Shown: in pieces, positions 34,504-43,588 of the stretch | Position numbering within the stretch: the stretch's first letter is position 1 | Layout: each line of letters opens with the position of its first letter | DNA from: Fibrobacteria bacterium | GTDB lineage: Bacteria > Fibrobacterota > Fibrobacteria > UBA5070 | Direction of reading: 5' to 3' | Length of the DNA: 64,000 nt | NCBI GenBank assembly: GCA_020633825.1 | Contig: JACKCV010000004.1 | Coordinates: forward strand, 280,416 to 344,415 | Made by a program: the position numbers and the translations under genes | Notes under the pieces: model-generated | The model's database searches: none | Seen by the model: the letters and a program-made list of their open reading frames with translations, nothing else | Told to the model about the DNA's origin: nothing

Positions 34504-35535
34504 ATGTCCAAACCGAACAAGCGCCGCCAGGCAAAGCAGAAGGCCCGAGCCGAATCCATCCGCAAGCGCAAGGCGGCACCGCCCCCCGCGCCCAAGACCC
34601 CGCTCGAGGACAACTATCTCACCGAACGCGCCATGCGCCGGGCCCTGCTGCTGCGGGACGGGGTGCCTTTCGAGAACGAGGAGCAGGCCGACGCGTTCCT
34701 GGCCAAATCCCTGGGGGACGACCTCACGGTGGACGAGCTGGCCCTGGAGCAGGTGGAATCGGATCCGGTCGAGTCGGCCCAGGAGATCGGTTTCCAGGCC
34801 CTGGCCTGGGAGGAAGTGGAGGACGAAGACCATTCGGGCAAGGTGGTGCGCCTGGCGAACAAGGCCCTGGGCATCGACCCCCTCTGCCTGGACGCCCACA
34901 CCGCCCGGTTGCGCGTGGAAGCCAACCAGGACGTGGAACCCACCGTGGAGGGCTTCGAGGACCTGCTCGCCCTGCGCAAGTCCTGGCTCGAGCGCACGAG
35001 CGCGAAATGGGGTGGTGACAAATCCCGGATCCCCGCCACCCTGATGCGCCCCTACCAGAGATTCCTGGGCACCTTGCTGATGGACGGCCCCGCACTCGGC
35101 CGGAACCAGGACTGCATCGACATCGCCCTGGAGTCCTGGCGACTGGGACCCGACTCGGGCATGACCTTCCTGGCCGTGCTCACCTGGCTGATTGCCGGTA
35201 GGAATCTGTCGGAGGCACGCGACCTGCTCGCCCTGCTCACCACGGACGACGGCATTCCCTCCGAGGAACTCGACCTGTTCTTCTGGTGGAGGTGCTGGCT
35301 TTCCTTCCGGGCCGGAGAACTCGAGACCGCCACCGAACTCTTCTCGCAGGCCGTGGAAGCCTTCCCGGAATCCGACCTCTACTTGTTCACCAACGAGGAA
35401 TCGGAACCCGATCTGGAGCTGGATCCCGACCTGTTCGAGGAGAACCACGCCACCTTCGGCCCGCTGCTGGAAGCCCTCGCCGTGGATCCGGAGTTCATCG
35501 CCTTCGGCCGGAAATTCTCCCTGCAGAAGGATTGA
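34504..35535 (+). CDS. Cytoplasmic TPR-like protein of unknown function
   Basis: This encodes 343 aa. A very basic N-terminus (SKPNKRRQAKQKARAESIRKRK) is followed by an acidic, helical body. Repeated helix pairs with TPR-like spacing occur (VVRLANKALGIDPLCLDAHT; RNLSEARDLLALLTTDDGIP; AGELETATELFSQAVEAFPESD), similar to ST7-like or SEC-C-associated TPR proteins. No signal peptide or catalytic motif was seen. The gene ends 30 bp from the convergent lipoprotein gene. Confidence 0.7.
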   Translation: MSKPNKRRQAKQKARAESIRKRKAAPPPAPKTPLEDNYLTERAMRRALLLRDGVPFENEEQADAFLAKSLGDDLTVDELALEQVESDPVESAQEIGFQALAWEEVEDEDHSGKVVRLANKALGIDPLCLDAHTARLRVEANQDVEPTVEGFEDLLALRKSWLERTSAKWGGDKSRIPATLMRPYQRFLGTLLMDGPALGRNQDCIDIALESWRLGPDSGMTFLAVLTWLIAGRNLSEARDLLALLTTDDGIPSEELDLFFWWRCWLSFRAGELETATELFSQAVEAFPESDLYLFTNEESEPDLELDPDLFEENHATFGPLLEALAVDPEFIAFGRKFSLQKD

Positions 35536-35565
35536 TCCGGGACGCGGCCCGAACAGGAGCGGACC

Positions 35566-36642
35566 TCAAGGTCCGTCCCGGCGGCATCCGATCCGCGTGG
35601 TGGCCACCACCACGTCGTCGTAGAGGATCTCCTGGGTGTCGGGGGCGTCGGAGGCGAGGGTGTTCTCCTGGTAGTAGGCGTCGAGGACGATCTTCTTGAA
35701 CAGGACCGAAGGACTCGACCGGAAGTCGAAGCCTTCGAAATCCTGGTCGGGACGGTAGTACTCGCCCCAGGTGAAGAAATTGTCGCGCAGCCAGCGTCCC
35801 CGGGGAGCGCCCGGCTTGTATTCCCCCACGAGGGAATCGTCGCGCCAAAGCGCGAGGGATCCGTCGGATTCCCCCACCGTGTTCGCCTGGGCTCCGATCT
35901 CCAGGCAGAACCACCGGTCGCGCGGGAAGGCCTCCTGGTCGGCGGGGACGAAATTGTTCCCGTAGTGGTAGGTGGTCCCCTGGTCGCCCGCGCATCCCGG
36001 GACGGCGGTCCCGTCGTTGCAGCGCCCCGACCGCATCTTGTACCAGTAGACGTAGAAGGCGAACAGATCCCCTCGGCGGGCATCGAGGTCGAACCAGAAA
36101 CCCTGGTCGCCCGCCGGCACCGTGTTGGCCAGGCCGTCGGACTGGAATCCGGGGGTCCCGGCGGCCATGCGCACCCAATGATGGGGGGTGGCGGTGGCCC
36201 CCACGAACTTCGCGTGGAACCTCCAGTAGATCCGGGGAACCGGCTGGGCCAATTCCCGTCCGATCTGGCTGGAGACGTACGGGTCCGAGGCCAGATGCGC
36301 TCGCGTGACCCGGGCTCTCAGGAAGGCCTTTCCACCATGGGCGCCTCCGGAGACGGAATCCACGGCTACGCGATCGTCTCCGGGCGTGTGCCAGCCCCAC
36401 CCGTCGAATCCGTGTTCGAAATCCCCGTGGAACAGCACGTTCGGGTTGGAGTCCATCCCCGCATCCCCGGGATGGAGGTCGCGCAGCAACTTCCCCGATT
36501 CCGGGAGCGAATCGAGAGGAAGGAGCGCGGTGGTGGACGCGGTCGGCTCGGACCCCGCTCCGGAGGAATCACCGCACCCGACCAATCCCTGGGCAAAGAA
36601 CGCTCCCGCCAGCACCAGCAAAGACACGGAACGAAACTTCAT
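35566..36642 (-). CDS. Lipoprotein with a jelly-roll (lyase/lectin-like) domain
   Basis: This encodes 358 aa from the ATG at 36642, which begins a lipoprotein signal (SVSLLVLAGAFFAQGLVGC). Residues about 70-350 form a beta-rich domain starting NVLFHGDFEHGFDGWGWHTP, with IYWRFHAKFVG, FYVYWYKMRSG, DRWFCLEIGAQAN and EILYDDVVVATTRIG in the order expected of a concanavalin-like jelly roll, as in polysaccharide lyases and laminin-G-like carbohydrate binders. Catalytic residues cannot be assigned. A surface polysaccharide-binding or -cleaving role is inferred. Confidence 0.65.
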   Translation of the reverse strand: MKFRSVSLLVLAGAFFAQGLVGCGDSSGAGSEPTASTTALLPLDSLPESGKLLRDLHPGDAGMDSNPNVLFHGDFEHGFDGWGWHTPGDDRVAVDSVSGGAHGGKAFLRARVTRAHLASDPYVSSQIGRELAQPVPRIYWRFHAKFVGATATPHHWVRMAAGTPGFQSDGLANTVPAGDQGFWFDLDARRGDLFAFYVYWYKMRSGRCNDGTAVPGCAGDQGTTYHYGNNFVPADQEAFPRDRWFCLEIGAQANTVGESDGSLALWRDDSLVGEYKPGAPRGRWLRDNFFTWGEYYRPDQDFEGFDFRSSPSVLFKKIVLDAYYQENTLASDAPDTQEILYDDVVVATTRIGCRRDGP

Positions 36643-36763
36643 GGAATATCTCCAGGATTGGGGAAACGGGACTTCGTGCGACCGGAATCGGGGAGCGAGT
36701 CGGTTCCGGAGGACGGCGGCGTCGCGCACGACCTGCGGCGGGGAGACCGCCCCACGGGACGGG

Positions 36764-37369
36764 CTATCCACGCGGCCACAGTCCGACCAGGGCGTCGATC
36801 GAGGCGTCGAGAGCGGCGCGATCGGCTCCCGCCTTGGTGCGGATCGCCATGCCCGCCATCCAGGTGGTCAGGGCTCCCGCGAAGGGGGCGATGGGCATCT
36901 TCGCCGAAATCTGTCTCTCCTGGCGGGCCCTGCCGAGTCGATCGAGGATCGCGGTCTCGGTGCGCCCGAGCGCATCGCGAAGCAATCGTTCCGTTGCCGG
37001 GGGCAGGTTGGGAGTCCCGCAGTCGGCCAAGCCCGTGATCACGAGGCATCCACCGGGGAGGGAGGGATCGGTCAGGGCCACGGCGGAATGGCGCAGGAGC
37101 GCTTCCAGCGCGCACCAGATGTCGGGCTCGGATTCCAACAGCTCCCTCTGGTGCTTCTCCAGCCCGGCGGCGTACCGTTCCACCACCGAGTTGTACAACG
37201 TTTCCTTGTCGCCGAAGGCGGCGTAGAGGCTCGGCTTGTTCAGGCCCGTGGCCTCCACGAGATCGTTGACCGAGGTGCCTTCGAATCCCCGCGCCCAGAA
37301 GACGCGCGTGGCGGCATCCAGCACCAGCTCCGGATCGAAGGTCCGCGGCCTGCCGCGAGATGCGCTCAT
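36764..37369 (-). CDS. TetR-family repressor
   Basis: This encodes 201 aa. The N-terminal helix-turn-helix region RVFWARGFEGTSVNDLVEAT followed by GLNKPSLYAAFGDKETLY is typical TetR, of the AcrR/YcdC type with a TetR_C_16-like ligand domain. It is divergent from an SDR gene; a long symmetric operator lies between them, so it probably represses both and is relieved by a small molecule handled by the dehydrogenase. Confidence 0.92.
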   Translation of the reverse strand: MSASRGRPRTFDPELVLDAATRVFWARGFEGTSVNDLVEATGLNKPSLYAAFGDKETLYNSVVERYAAGLEKHQRELLESEPDIWCALEALLRHSAVALTDPSLPGGCLVITGLADCGTPNLPPATERLLRDALGRTETAILDRLGRARQERQISAKMPIAPFAGALTTWMAGMAIRTKAGADRAALDASIDALVGLWPRG

Positions 37370-37413
37370 CCCGACCTCCTTCCAAGAAATCGACCCGCCG
37401 TGTTGCCGAATAT

Positions 37414-37448
37414 TGTAACAATCGGTATGTTATGTACCGAGCGTTACA
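37414..37448. promoter_or_regulatory. 35-bp symmetric operator between tetR and SDR genes
   Basis: A perfect two-arm inverted repeat: TGTAAC-N3-CGGTA-N7-TACCG-N3-GTTACA, centred at 37431. It lies 45 bp from the TetR start and 84 bp from the SDR start. This size and place are what a TetR dimer pair would bind. Confidence 0.75.
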
Positions 37449-37531
37449 GAATGCGCTCGAAAATTCCTGGAACCCCTCACCATCCCGACCGCCTCGCAGA
37501 AGGTCTCGGGACCAGAATCGGAGATCTCCTC

Positions 37532-38281
37532 ATGGGAAGACTGCAAGGCAAGACGGCATTGGTCACGGGCGGCACCTCGGGAATCGGTCTCGAAACCGCC
37601 AAACTCTTCGTCGCCGAAGGGGCGAAGGTCGCCGTGACGGGGCTCGACCCCGAGCGTCTGGAAACGACCCGCGCCGAACTCGGACCCGAGGCGCTCGTGT
37701 TCGGTGCCGACGTCTCCGATCGCCAGGCGATGGAAACGGTGGCCGCCCGGATCCGGGAAACGTGGGGTCACCTCGATGTCGTGTTCGCCAACGCCGGCGT
37801 CTTCCGTGCCGCTCCGATCGAGAGGATGGACGAGGCCACCATGGACCTTCTGCTGGGAACCAACTTCAAGGGTGTGGTGCACACGGTGCAGGCGACCTTG
37901 CCCTTGCTGGCCCCTGGAGCCTCCGTGATCTTCACCAGCTCCGCGGTGGATTCCAAGGGATATGCCGGGATGAGCCTCTACGCCGCCACCAAAGCCGCGG
38001 TGCGGTCGCTCGCCCGCAGCCTTTCGGCGGAACTCGTCGACCGCGGGATCCGTGTGAACGTGGTCGCTCCCGGTGCCATCGAAACCCCGATCTGGGGACG
38101 CACCGGCCTGCCGCAGGAGGTGGTGGACGGAATGGCCGCGGGCATCAAGGACACCAACCCCATGAAGCGTTTCGGGAAGCCCTCCGAGATCGCCCGCACG
38201 GTCCTGTTCCTGGCCTCCGACGACTCCTCGTACATCCTCGGACAGAATCTGTATGTCGACGGGGGAACCCAGGCGCTCTGA
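37532..38281 (+). CDS. Short-chain dehydrogenase/reductase
   Basis: This encodes 249 aa, classical SDR. The NAD(P)-binding TGGTSGIGLETAKLF, D-V in GADVSDRQ, NAG in VVFANAGVF, the catalytic Ser in IFTSSAVDS and Y-A-A-T-K (YAATKAAVRSLARSL) are all present, with GIRVNVVAPGAIETPIW and the closing GQNLYVDGGTQAL. The substrate is unknown. It is regulated, by position, by the divergent TetR protein. Confidence 0.94.
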   Translation: MGRLQGKTALVTGGTSGIGLETAKLFVAEGAKVAVTGLDPERLETTRAELGPEALVFGADVSDRQAMETVAARIRETWGHLDVVFANAGVFRAAPIERMDEATMDLLLGTNFKGVVHTVQATLPLLAPGASVIFTSSAVDSKGYAGMSLYAATKAAVRSLARSLSAELVDRGIRVNVVAPGAIETPIWGRTGLPQEVVDGMAAGIKDTNPMKRFGKPSEIARTVLFLASDDSSYILGQNLYVDGGTQAL

Positions 38282-38308
38282 CGAGCCGGCCCTCCCGCGG
38301 CGCGCGCT

Positions 38309-39166
38309 TCACCCGCCCGAGGCCGGATCTTCCATGGACCCGACCTTGGCGTGGTCCCGCACGGCATAGCAGTAGACGCACCCGTGGCGGCAGGTGTCGT
38401 AGCGGCCGATGTCGATGGCGGCGTGGCAGGTGCATCCGGGCCGCGTCGGACGCACCTTGGCGGGCATCGGGCGGTCGGCGATCCTCTGCAGGCGATCCAC
38501 ATCGATGCATCGCGCCGAGGAAACTCCGGGAACCAGGAGCTGCGGCTGGCAGCAGACGCGCAGTTTCATTCCCCTTCCCCGGGCGATCTCCGCCAGCTCG
38601 GCCACCAGGCTGCGCTGGTCTTCCAGGGAAGGAGGTTCGGGTCGCGCCCCTCGCGATGCCAGGGCGCGCGCCAGGTTCCGGTCGGAATGGGCGTAGCTCT
38701 GGACCACGCTGACCACCACCTCGTCGGTGGCTCCCTCCAACTTGGCGGCGATGCGCTCGAACCGCTCCCGGTGCCAGTCGAGGGAGGTCAAGGAAGTGGG
38801 CACCACGGGATCGAACCTCCAAACGAGACGGTGCGGACCGAAGAGCAAAGCCACTTGGAGCATGCCGTCGAGCGCTCGCGCCGGGTCGGGAGTGTGCGGC
38901 TCGAGCCATCGGGGGTGGGCGGTGAAGGTGTGGGTGACATAGAAGGGAACGCCCTCCTGGTGCAGGATCGCCAATTCCTCGAAGAGGGGGCGTGGATTCC
39001 GGGTCCAGAAGACCATGCCCTCCACCTCGTCCGCCGAAAGCCCGATGCGACGAGGAGCACGACCGTGTTCCGAGGGGAGATCGACATACCCCTCGCGACG
39101 TCGTTGGGAGAACCACCGCGCATGGAATGCCGGGATGTCCGTCCGCCTCGAGATGGAGAGGATCAC
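38309..39166 (-). CDS. DUF1848 domain protein with Fe-S-type cysteine cluster
   Basis: This encodes 285 aa from a GTG at 39166 (VILSISRRTDIPAFHARWF is the family start); the frame is open upstream but unrelated. Marks: GMVFWTRNPRPL, YVTHTFTAHPRWLEP, and the C-terminal cysteines CTCHAAIDIGRYDTCRHGCVYCYA, which look like a radical-SAM-style CxxxCxxC cluster. DUF1848 proteins are thought to be radical-SAM-like or TIM-barrel Fe-S proteins of unknown reaction. Confidence 0.88.
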   Translation of the reverse strand: MILSISRRTDIPAFHARWFSQRRREGYVDLPSEHGRAPRRIGLSADEVEGMVFWTRNPRPLFEELAILHQEGVPFYVTHTFTAHPRWLEPHTPDPARALDGMLQVALLFGPHRLVWRFDPVVPTSLTSLDWHRERFERIAAKLEGATDEVVVSVVQSYAHSDRNLARALASRGARPEPPSLEDQRSLVAELAEIARGRGMKLRVCCQPQLLVPGVSSARCIDVDRLQRIADRPMPAKVRPTRPGCTCHAAIDIGRYDTCRHGCVYCYAVRDHAKVGSMEDPASGG

Positions 39167-39284
39167 ACCGCCTCCCTGGGATCGCTGGGATCGGACTGTT
39201 TCGCCTCTCCCCGAAGTATCGATGGCCCCCTGTTCCGTGCTTGGTTCCTCACACTCCGGAAAGGAAGGAACCCGAGGGTATTTT

Positions 39285-39992
39285 TTGCACCATCCACAAC
39301 CTCTCCCCCCCCGGAGCCCCCTCGCGCCATTCGTTCCCCTCCTCCTTGGCCTCCTTGCGGGCATTTCGCCTCAGTCCGCCCCCCCGATGCTGTCGCTGAC
39401 CGCCCACCCGGTGGCCTTGATCGGCCTTCCCGCCGTCGGGGATGCCGAGGAGACGTTCCTGCATCTGCAGTTGGACGCCGTGCTCCACCCCGCCCAGCGC
39501 TGGTCTCCTGTCGCGCACCTTTCCTGGACACGCGTGACCTCCGATTTCGGTTCCCCGGAGAATTTCGAGAAAGGGGACATCCATCGCGTGGCGTTGGAAC
39601 TCGGAGGACGATACCGCCTCTTTCCCGAACGCGGCTGGTACACCGATGCCATGGTGGGATGGCTGTTCGAATCCTACCGGCAAAAATGGGCGGAAATCAC
39701 CCGCAAGGAGGCCTCCGGAAAGGTGACCACCTCTTTGATCGGCGACGTCGACAACATCTTCCAGGAGCCCTATGCGATGTGGTACGCGGGCTGGGCGACC
39801 GACCCGACTCGGCGCATTCGATGGGACCTCGGAGTCGGATTGGGAATCGCATTGCTGGGTGGGAAACGTGAACTCCACGACATCGAATGGACCGGTATCG
39901 CGATGGAACCCCCATCGGACCACAAGGTGGACTTGTTCCCGGCCTCCCCGTTGGTGTTCGACCTCAACCTGGGCGTGGGGGTCAACTTCTAG
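39285..39992 (+). CDS. Probable outer-membrane beta-barrel protein, start uncertain
   Basis: The end at 39992 is clear. A TTG at 39285 gives a Sec-like signal (PLAPFVPLLLGLLAGISPQSA) and 235 aa; the first ATG, at 39387, would lose it. The body alternates hydrophobic and polar residues in beta-strand pattern with aromatic girdles (LELGGRYRLFPERGWYTDAMVGW, WDLGVGLGIALLGG) and ends in a C-terminal strand with a final Phe (FDLNLGVGVNF), a beta-barrel assembly signal. It resembles DUF3575-like barrels. Function is unknown. Confidence 0.6.
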   Translation: MHHPQPLPPRSPLAPFVPLLLGLLAGISPQSAPPMLSLTAHPVALIGLPAVGDAEETFLHLQLDAVLHPAQRWSPVAHLSWTRVTSDFGSPENFEKGDIHRVALELGGRYRLFPERGWYTDAMVGWLFESYRQKWAEITRKEASGKVTTSLIGDVDNIFQEPYAMWYAGWATDPTRRIRWDLGVGLGIALLGGKRELHDIEWTGIAMEPPSDHKVDLFPASPLVFDLNLGVGVNF

Positions 39993-40137
39993 GCTGGCAC
40001 CAGGTTGGCGCCCCCCTTCCCCCGCGCTGTCCGTCGTCCTTAAAAACCCGCCATCGTCCTTCCCAGAGTTTAGGTTCACCAGAACTCCTCGCACGGCGTT
40101 CCGCCCCACCCAACTCCTCCCATGGGAGTGTACGCAC

Positions 40138-40482
40138 ATGGTCTCCCTCGAAGCTTTCAGGACCCTCGCGCTGGACCTTCCGGAAACGCAGGAATCGACC
40201 CACTTCTCCATGGTGGTCTTCGGTGTCGGCAAGAAGAGGTTCGCGGCCCTCGACCCCAAGACCGGTCAATTGTCCATCAAACTTCCCCTCAACGACCCCG
40301 ACCGCTTGAAAGGCCTCTCGGAAGGGCTCCTGGCACCTGCCTCCGGAAAGTACGGCGAGCAAGGCTGGACCACCATCGACATGGACCGGATCGATGTACC
40401 GGAATTCGTGGTCCTGCTCACGGGCGCCCATCGCTCCGTCCTCCCCGCACCGAAGATTCCAAAGGCGCAAAAGACCGTTTGA
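40138..40482 (+). CDS. MmcQ/YjbR family protein
   Basis: This encodes 114 aa, the family's usual size. The N-terminus MVSLEAFRTLALDLPETQES and the segments FGVGKKRFAALDPKTGQLSI, GLLAPASGKYGEQGWTTID are typical of the CyaY-like MmcQ/YjbR fold, probably DNA-binding by structure. GGGAGTG lies nine bases before the ATG. No operon partner. Confidence 0.88.
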   Translation: MVSLEAFRTLALDLPETQESTHFSMVVFGVGKKRFAALDPKTGQLSIKLPLNDPDRLKGLSEGLLAPASGKYGEQGWTTIDMDRIDVPEFVVLLTGAHRSVLPAPKIPKAQKTV

Positions 40483-40683
40483 CTCCGGGCACCGGGGGGG
40501 GGTAATCTCGGAAATTCCTGGATTCGCCGGGTCGTTTTTGGGGTTCGGAGGGGCAGCCTCGCCTGCTCCGGAACACCCGACGGATCCCCTGAACTCGTTC
40601 TCACCACGGAGGGACAAGCGGATTCCCAGCGGCACCGCAACCAGAATCCGAGCGGGAGAGAACGTTCCCAGTAGATTGTCGCG

Positions 40684-41484
40684 ATGCAGCCTTGGAAGCG
40701 TCTCCTCCGTCCTCTCCGACGCCACCCTGTTGGGGTAATGCTGGGCACCATGGCCGCCATCGGCCTTGCCTGCGTGTTCTATGCGAAATACGTGGAACCG
40801 GATTGGCTCCGCGTGACGGAATACGACCTCGCCTCCGACTCCACGGCCATCACCATCGCCCATCTCTCCGACTTCCATGTCGTGGACCAGAAAAGCCTGG
40901 ACCGAGTCCGCAAGGCGGTGGAAATCCTTCGCCGCCGAAAACCCGATCTCATCGCCATCACCGGCGACTTCTTCACCGAGCACTTGGTGCTCGAATCAGA
41001 ATTCGGAGACCTCCTGGCGGTGCTCGCCTCCCTGGCTCCCACCTACGCGATCGGGGGCAACCATGACGGGGGGTTCTGGGCCTGGCGTCGAGGTGGGTAC
41101 CAGACCACGGCGGAGCTGGCGGCATTCTTGAAAAGGTCCCACATCCGATTCCTCGAAAACGAACTGGACACTCTCACCATCGGCAGCCGGCGCATCCAAC
41201 TGTACGGTGCAGGCGACCTCTGGGCGGGTCTGTGCCTCCCCGCCTCGGACACGGTATTCACCCCGGATGCGAATTCCACCCGGATCCTCCTGGCAGGGCA
41301 CACCCATGCCGGACAACTCTCCCTCCCCCTCCTGGGCGCTCCTTTCGTTCCGGTGGAGGACAAGCGATGCATCCATGGCTTGTGCCGGGAAGGGGCGCGC
41401 TGGATGGAAGTCACCTCCGGAATCGGGAATCTGCACGGCCTCCGCTTCAACGCCCGGCCGGAGATTGTCTTGATCCGGATCTGA
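40684..41484 (+). CDS. Membrane-anchored metallophosphoesterase (YkuE-like)
   Basis: This encodes 266 aa. One membrane helix (about residues 15-35) anchors a calcineurin-like phosphoesterase domain with all metal ligands: AHLSDFH, ITGDFF, GGNHD and GHTHAGQ. The sequence resembles YkuE/YaeI phosphodiesterases, some of which act on UDP-2,3-diacylglucosamine-like lipids. The substrate is not known here. It is a single gene preceded by 201 bp without genes. Confidence 0.9.
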   Translation: MQPWKRLLRPLRRHPVGVMLGTMAAIGLACVFYAKYVEPDWLRVTEYDLASDSTAITIAHLSDFHVVDQKSLDRVRKAVEILRRRKPDLIAITGDFFTEHLVLESEFGDLLAVLASLAPTYAIGGNHDGGFWAWRRGGYQTTAELAAFLKRSHIRFLENELDTLTIGSRRIQLYGAGDLWAGLCLPASDTVFTPDANSTRILLAGHTHAGQLSLPLLGAPFVPVEDKRCIHGLCREGARWMEVTSGIGNLHGLRFNARPEIVLIRI

Positions 41485-41633
41485 GGAACCATCTGGCAAC
41501 TCCTGCTCCACGCTTCGAGCATCTCGCGACCTCACCGGGACGGAAGGCGATCGGGAACGGTCGAACCTTCATCCAAGAGGCCGACCGTCCACCCGTCCGG
41601 GCACATCCTCCGTCGATCTAACTTGTCCTCCCG

Positions 41634-42542
41634 ATGGCCAGGAACCAGACGAGGGACGAACCGATCCAAACCCTGTGGGGAGGATACGGGAAGCTGGTCC
41701 GCCGCCATGCGCCCGAAGGCCCCCGCATCGTGAAGGACATCCGGTGGCCGGACGGAAAAGGCGACCGCTCCCACCAGCGCAAACTCCGCTCGTACCAGGT
41801 GGAAGCCCATTGGTACGAGCACTGGAGCCTCCGGATTCCCGCTCGGTGCAGGATCCCCCGATTCCTGGGAAGCGAATCCCGACGCGACGGGTTGACCCTC
41901 GTGCTGGAGGATCTCGACCGGGCGGGATACGCCCGCCGCAGTTCGCGCTTGGAACGCGAGGACCTGGAGGGGGCCATCGGCTTCCTCGCCGCCTTCCACG
42001 CCGCGTTCCTGGGGGTCGAACCGCAGGGGCTCTGGAAGGAGGGATCGTACTGGCAGCTTGGCACCCGTTCCGACGAGTGGAAAGCGATGCCCGCCGGCCC
42101 GTTGCGACAAGCCGCGCCCGACCTCGATCGCAGACTCGCCCGGGCCCGGTTCCGCACCATCGTCCACGGCGACGCCAAACCGGACAATTTCTGTTTGGGA
42201 GGCCCCGGGAAGGTCGCGATGGTCGACTTCCAATATGCGGGGGGCGGCTGCGGCATGCGGGACCTTGCCTACCTGATCGACGATTTCCGGGAATCCCCCT
42301 TGGACCCTTCCACGACGAGCCGCGCCCTGGACACCTATTTCCGCGCATTCCGCAGGCAATGCGAGGAATCCTCCCGTCCCACCCCGTCGATCGACGAGGT
42401 GGAATCGGAATGGCGCATCTTGTTCCCGGTGGCCTGGCTCGATTTCCAACGGTTCCTCCAGGGGTGGAGTCCCGGGTACGGCCGCGGCTCCCGTTCCTGG
42501 GATCGGGCCGTCCGGCAGGAATTGGAAAAGCTGGAGGAATGA
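41634..42542 (+). CDS. APH/choline-kinase-like phosphotransferase
   Basis: This encodes 302 aa. The kinase-like fold is shown by VHGDAKPDNFCL (catalytic HGDxxxxN) and MVDFQYAGGGCGMRDLAYLI (metal-binding DxQ). LVLEDLDRAGYARR resembles the ATP-pocket hinge of the EcKinase-like (CHK) branch. The substrate is unknown. A second, unrelated phosphotransferase of this superfamily lies at 50099-50863. Confidence 0.87.
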   Translation: MARNQTRDEPIQTLWGGYGKLVRRHAPEGPRIVKDIRWPDGKGDRSHQRKLRSYQVEAHWYEHWSLRIPARCRIPRFLGSESRRDGLTLVLEDLDRAGYARRSSRLEREDLEGAIGFLAAFHAAFLGVEPQGLWKEGSYWQLGTRSDEWKAMPAGPLRQAAPDLDRRLARARFRTIVHGDAKPDNFCLGGPGKVAMVDFQYAGGGCGMRDLAYLIDDFRESPLDPSTTSRALDTYFRAFRRQCEESSRPTPSIDEVESEWRILFPVAWLDFQRFLQGWSPGYGRGSRSWDRAVRQELEKLEE

Positions 42543-42695
42543 CCTCCCGATTCCTCGCAGCCCGGTTCGCGGGGCGGAGGAGCCCCGAGCCGACTTCAGG
42601 ATCCATGCGCGGTGATCCCCCGGGGCGACCCGCGAATCCGTCGCGCTCGGGACTTGGCGCACGAGCGGGCGAGCGGGACTTGGTAGTTTGGGGGC

Positions 42696-43577
42696 ATGAA
42701 TCTTCGCGACCTGGAGTACTTCGTGGCCGTGGCCGAGCTCGGCCATTTCGGCAAGGCCGCCGAGCGGTGCTTTTGCAGCCAGCCGACCTTGTCCGGACAG
42801 ATCAAGAAGCTGGAAGACGAGCTGGGAGTCCCCCTCTTCGAGCGGTTCCCGGGAGGGGTGAGGCTGACGGGGCTCGGCGAGCAATGCCTTCCCGCCGCCC
42901 GCGAAGCGCTCTCCGCGGCGCATCGCATCGAGGAGTTCGGCAAGGCTTCCCGAGACCCCCAGAGCGGAGAACTGGTGGTGGGCGCGATCCCCACCATCGG
43001 CCCCTACCTTTGGCCCAGCGCCCTGGCGGCTCTCAAGGAGAGCTTTCCGAATCTCGTCCCCCTGCTGCGCGAGGAGCCGACCCGCCAGCTCGTCGAATCC
43101 ATCAAGAGCGGGCGCATCGACGCCGGCATCCTGGCCCTCCCGTTGGAGATTCCCGGACTTGATTCCGCCGAATTGTGGGACGAGCCCTTCCTGTTGGCGC
43201 TTCCCGCGACCCACCCCTTGTCTTCGCGCCCCTCGGTGGCCCTCCCGGTCCTGGAGGAAATGGAGCTGCTGCTGCTCGACGACGGACATTGCCTGCGCGA
43301 ACAAGCCCTGGAGGTGTGCCGCCGGTCGGGAGCGCGCGAACGGGACGGATTCCGCGCCACCAGCCTGCAATCCCTCCGCCACATGGTCCGATCGGGAGCC
43401 GGAGCCACCTTGCTTCCCGCCTCCGCGGCCCAGCCCGAATCCGGACTGGCGATCGTCCCCTTCGAGGATCCCCCTTTTCGCAAAGTCGGGCTCTGCTGGC
43501 GCAAGGGCCATCCCCGGGCGGGCTTCTACCCGACCCTCGCCCGGAAATTGACTCCCGCGCGACCCTTCCCCGCCTGA
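42696..43577 (+). CDS. oxyR: Peroxide-sensing LysR-type regulator OxyR
   Basis: This encodes 293 aa. The N-terminal HTH (MNLRDLEYFVAVAELGHFGK ... SQPTLSGQIKKLEDELGVPLFER) and the effector domain follow E. coli OxyR closely, including AIPTIGPYLWP and the redox pair in DGHCLREQALEVC, at C199 and C208 exactly as in E. coli. It should be a peroxide sensor that activates through a C199-C208 disulfide. It converges with the rubredoxin reductase gene; the rubrerythrin operon is a likely target though no site was identified. Confidence 0.92.
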   Translation: MNLRDLEYFVAVAELGHFGKAAERCFCSQPTLSGQIKKLEDELGVPLFERFPGGVRLTGLGEQCLPAAREALSAAHRIEEFGKASRDPQSGELVVGAIPTIGPYLWPSALAALKESFPNLVPLLREEPTRQLVESIKSGRIDAGILALPLEIPGLDSAELWDEPFLLALPATHPLSSRPSVALPVLEEMELLLLDDGHCLREQALEVCRRSGARERDGFRATSLQSLRHMVRSGAGATLLPASAAQPESGLAIVPFEDPPFRKVGLCWRKGHPRAGFYPTLARKLTPARPFPA

Positions 43578-43588
43578 GCGGCGCTCAG
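43574..43588. terminator. Small hairpin spanning both convergent stop codons
   Basis: CTGAGC-GGC-GCTCAG contains the TGA of oxyR (43575-43577) and the stop of the reductase gene (43585-43587). The genes are only 7 bp apart, so this is the only candidate for a shared terminator, though the stem is short. Confidence 0.4.
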
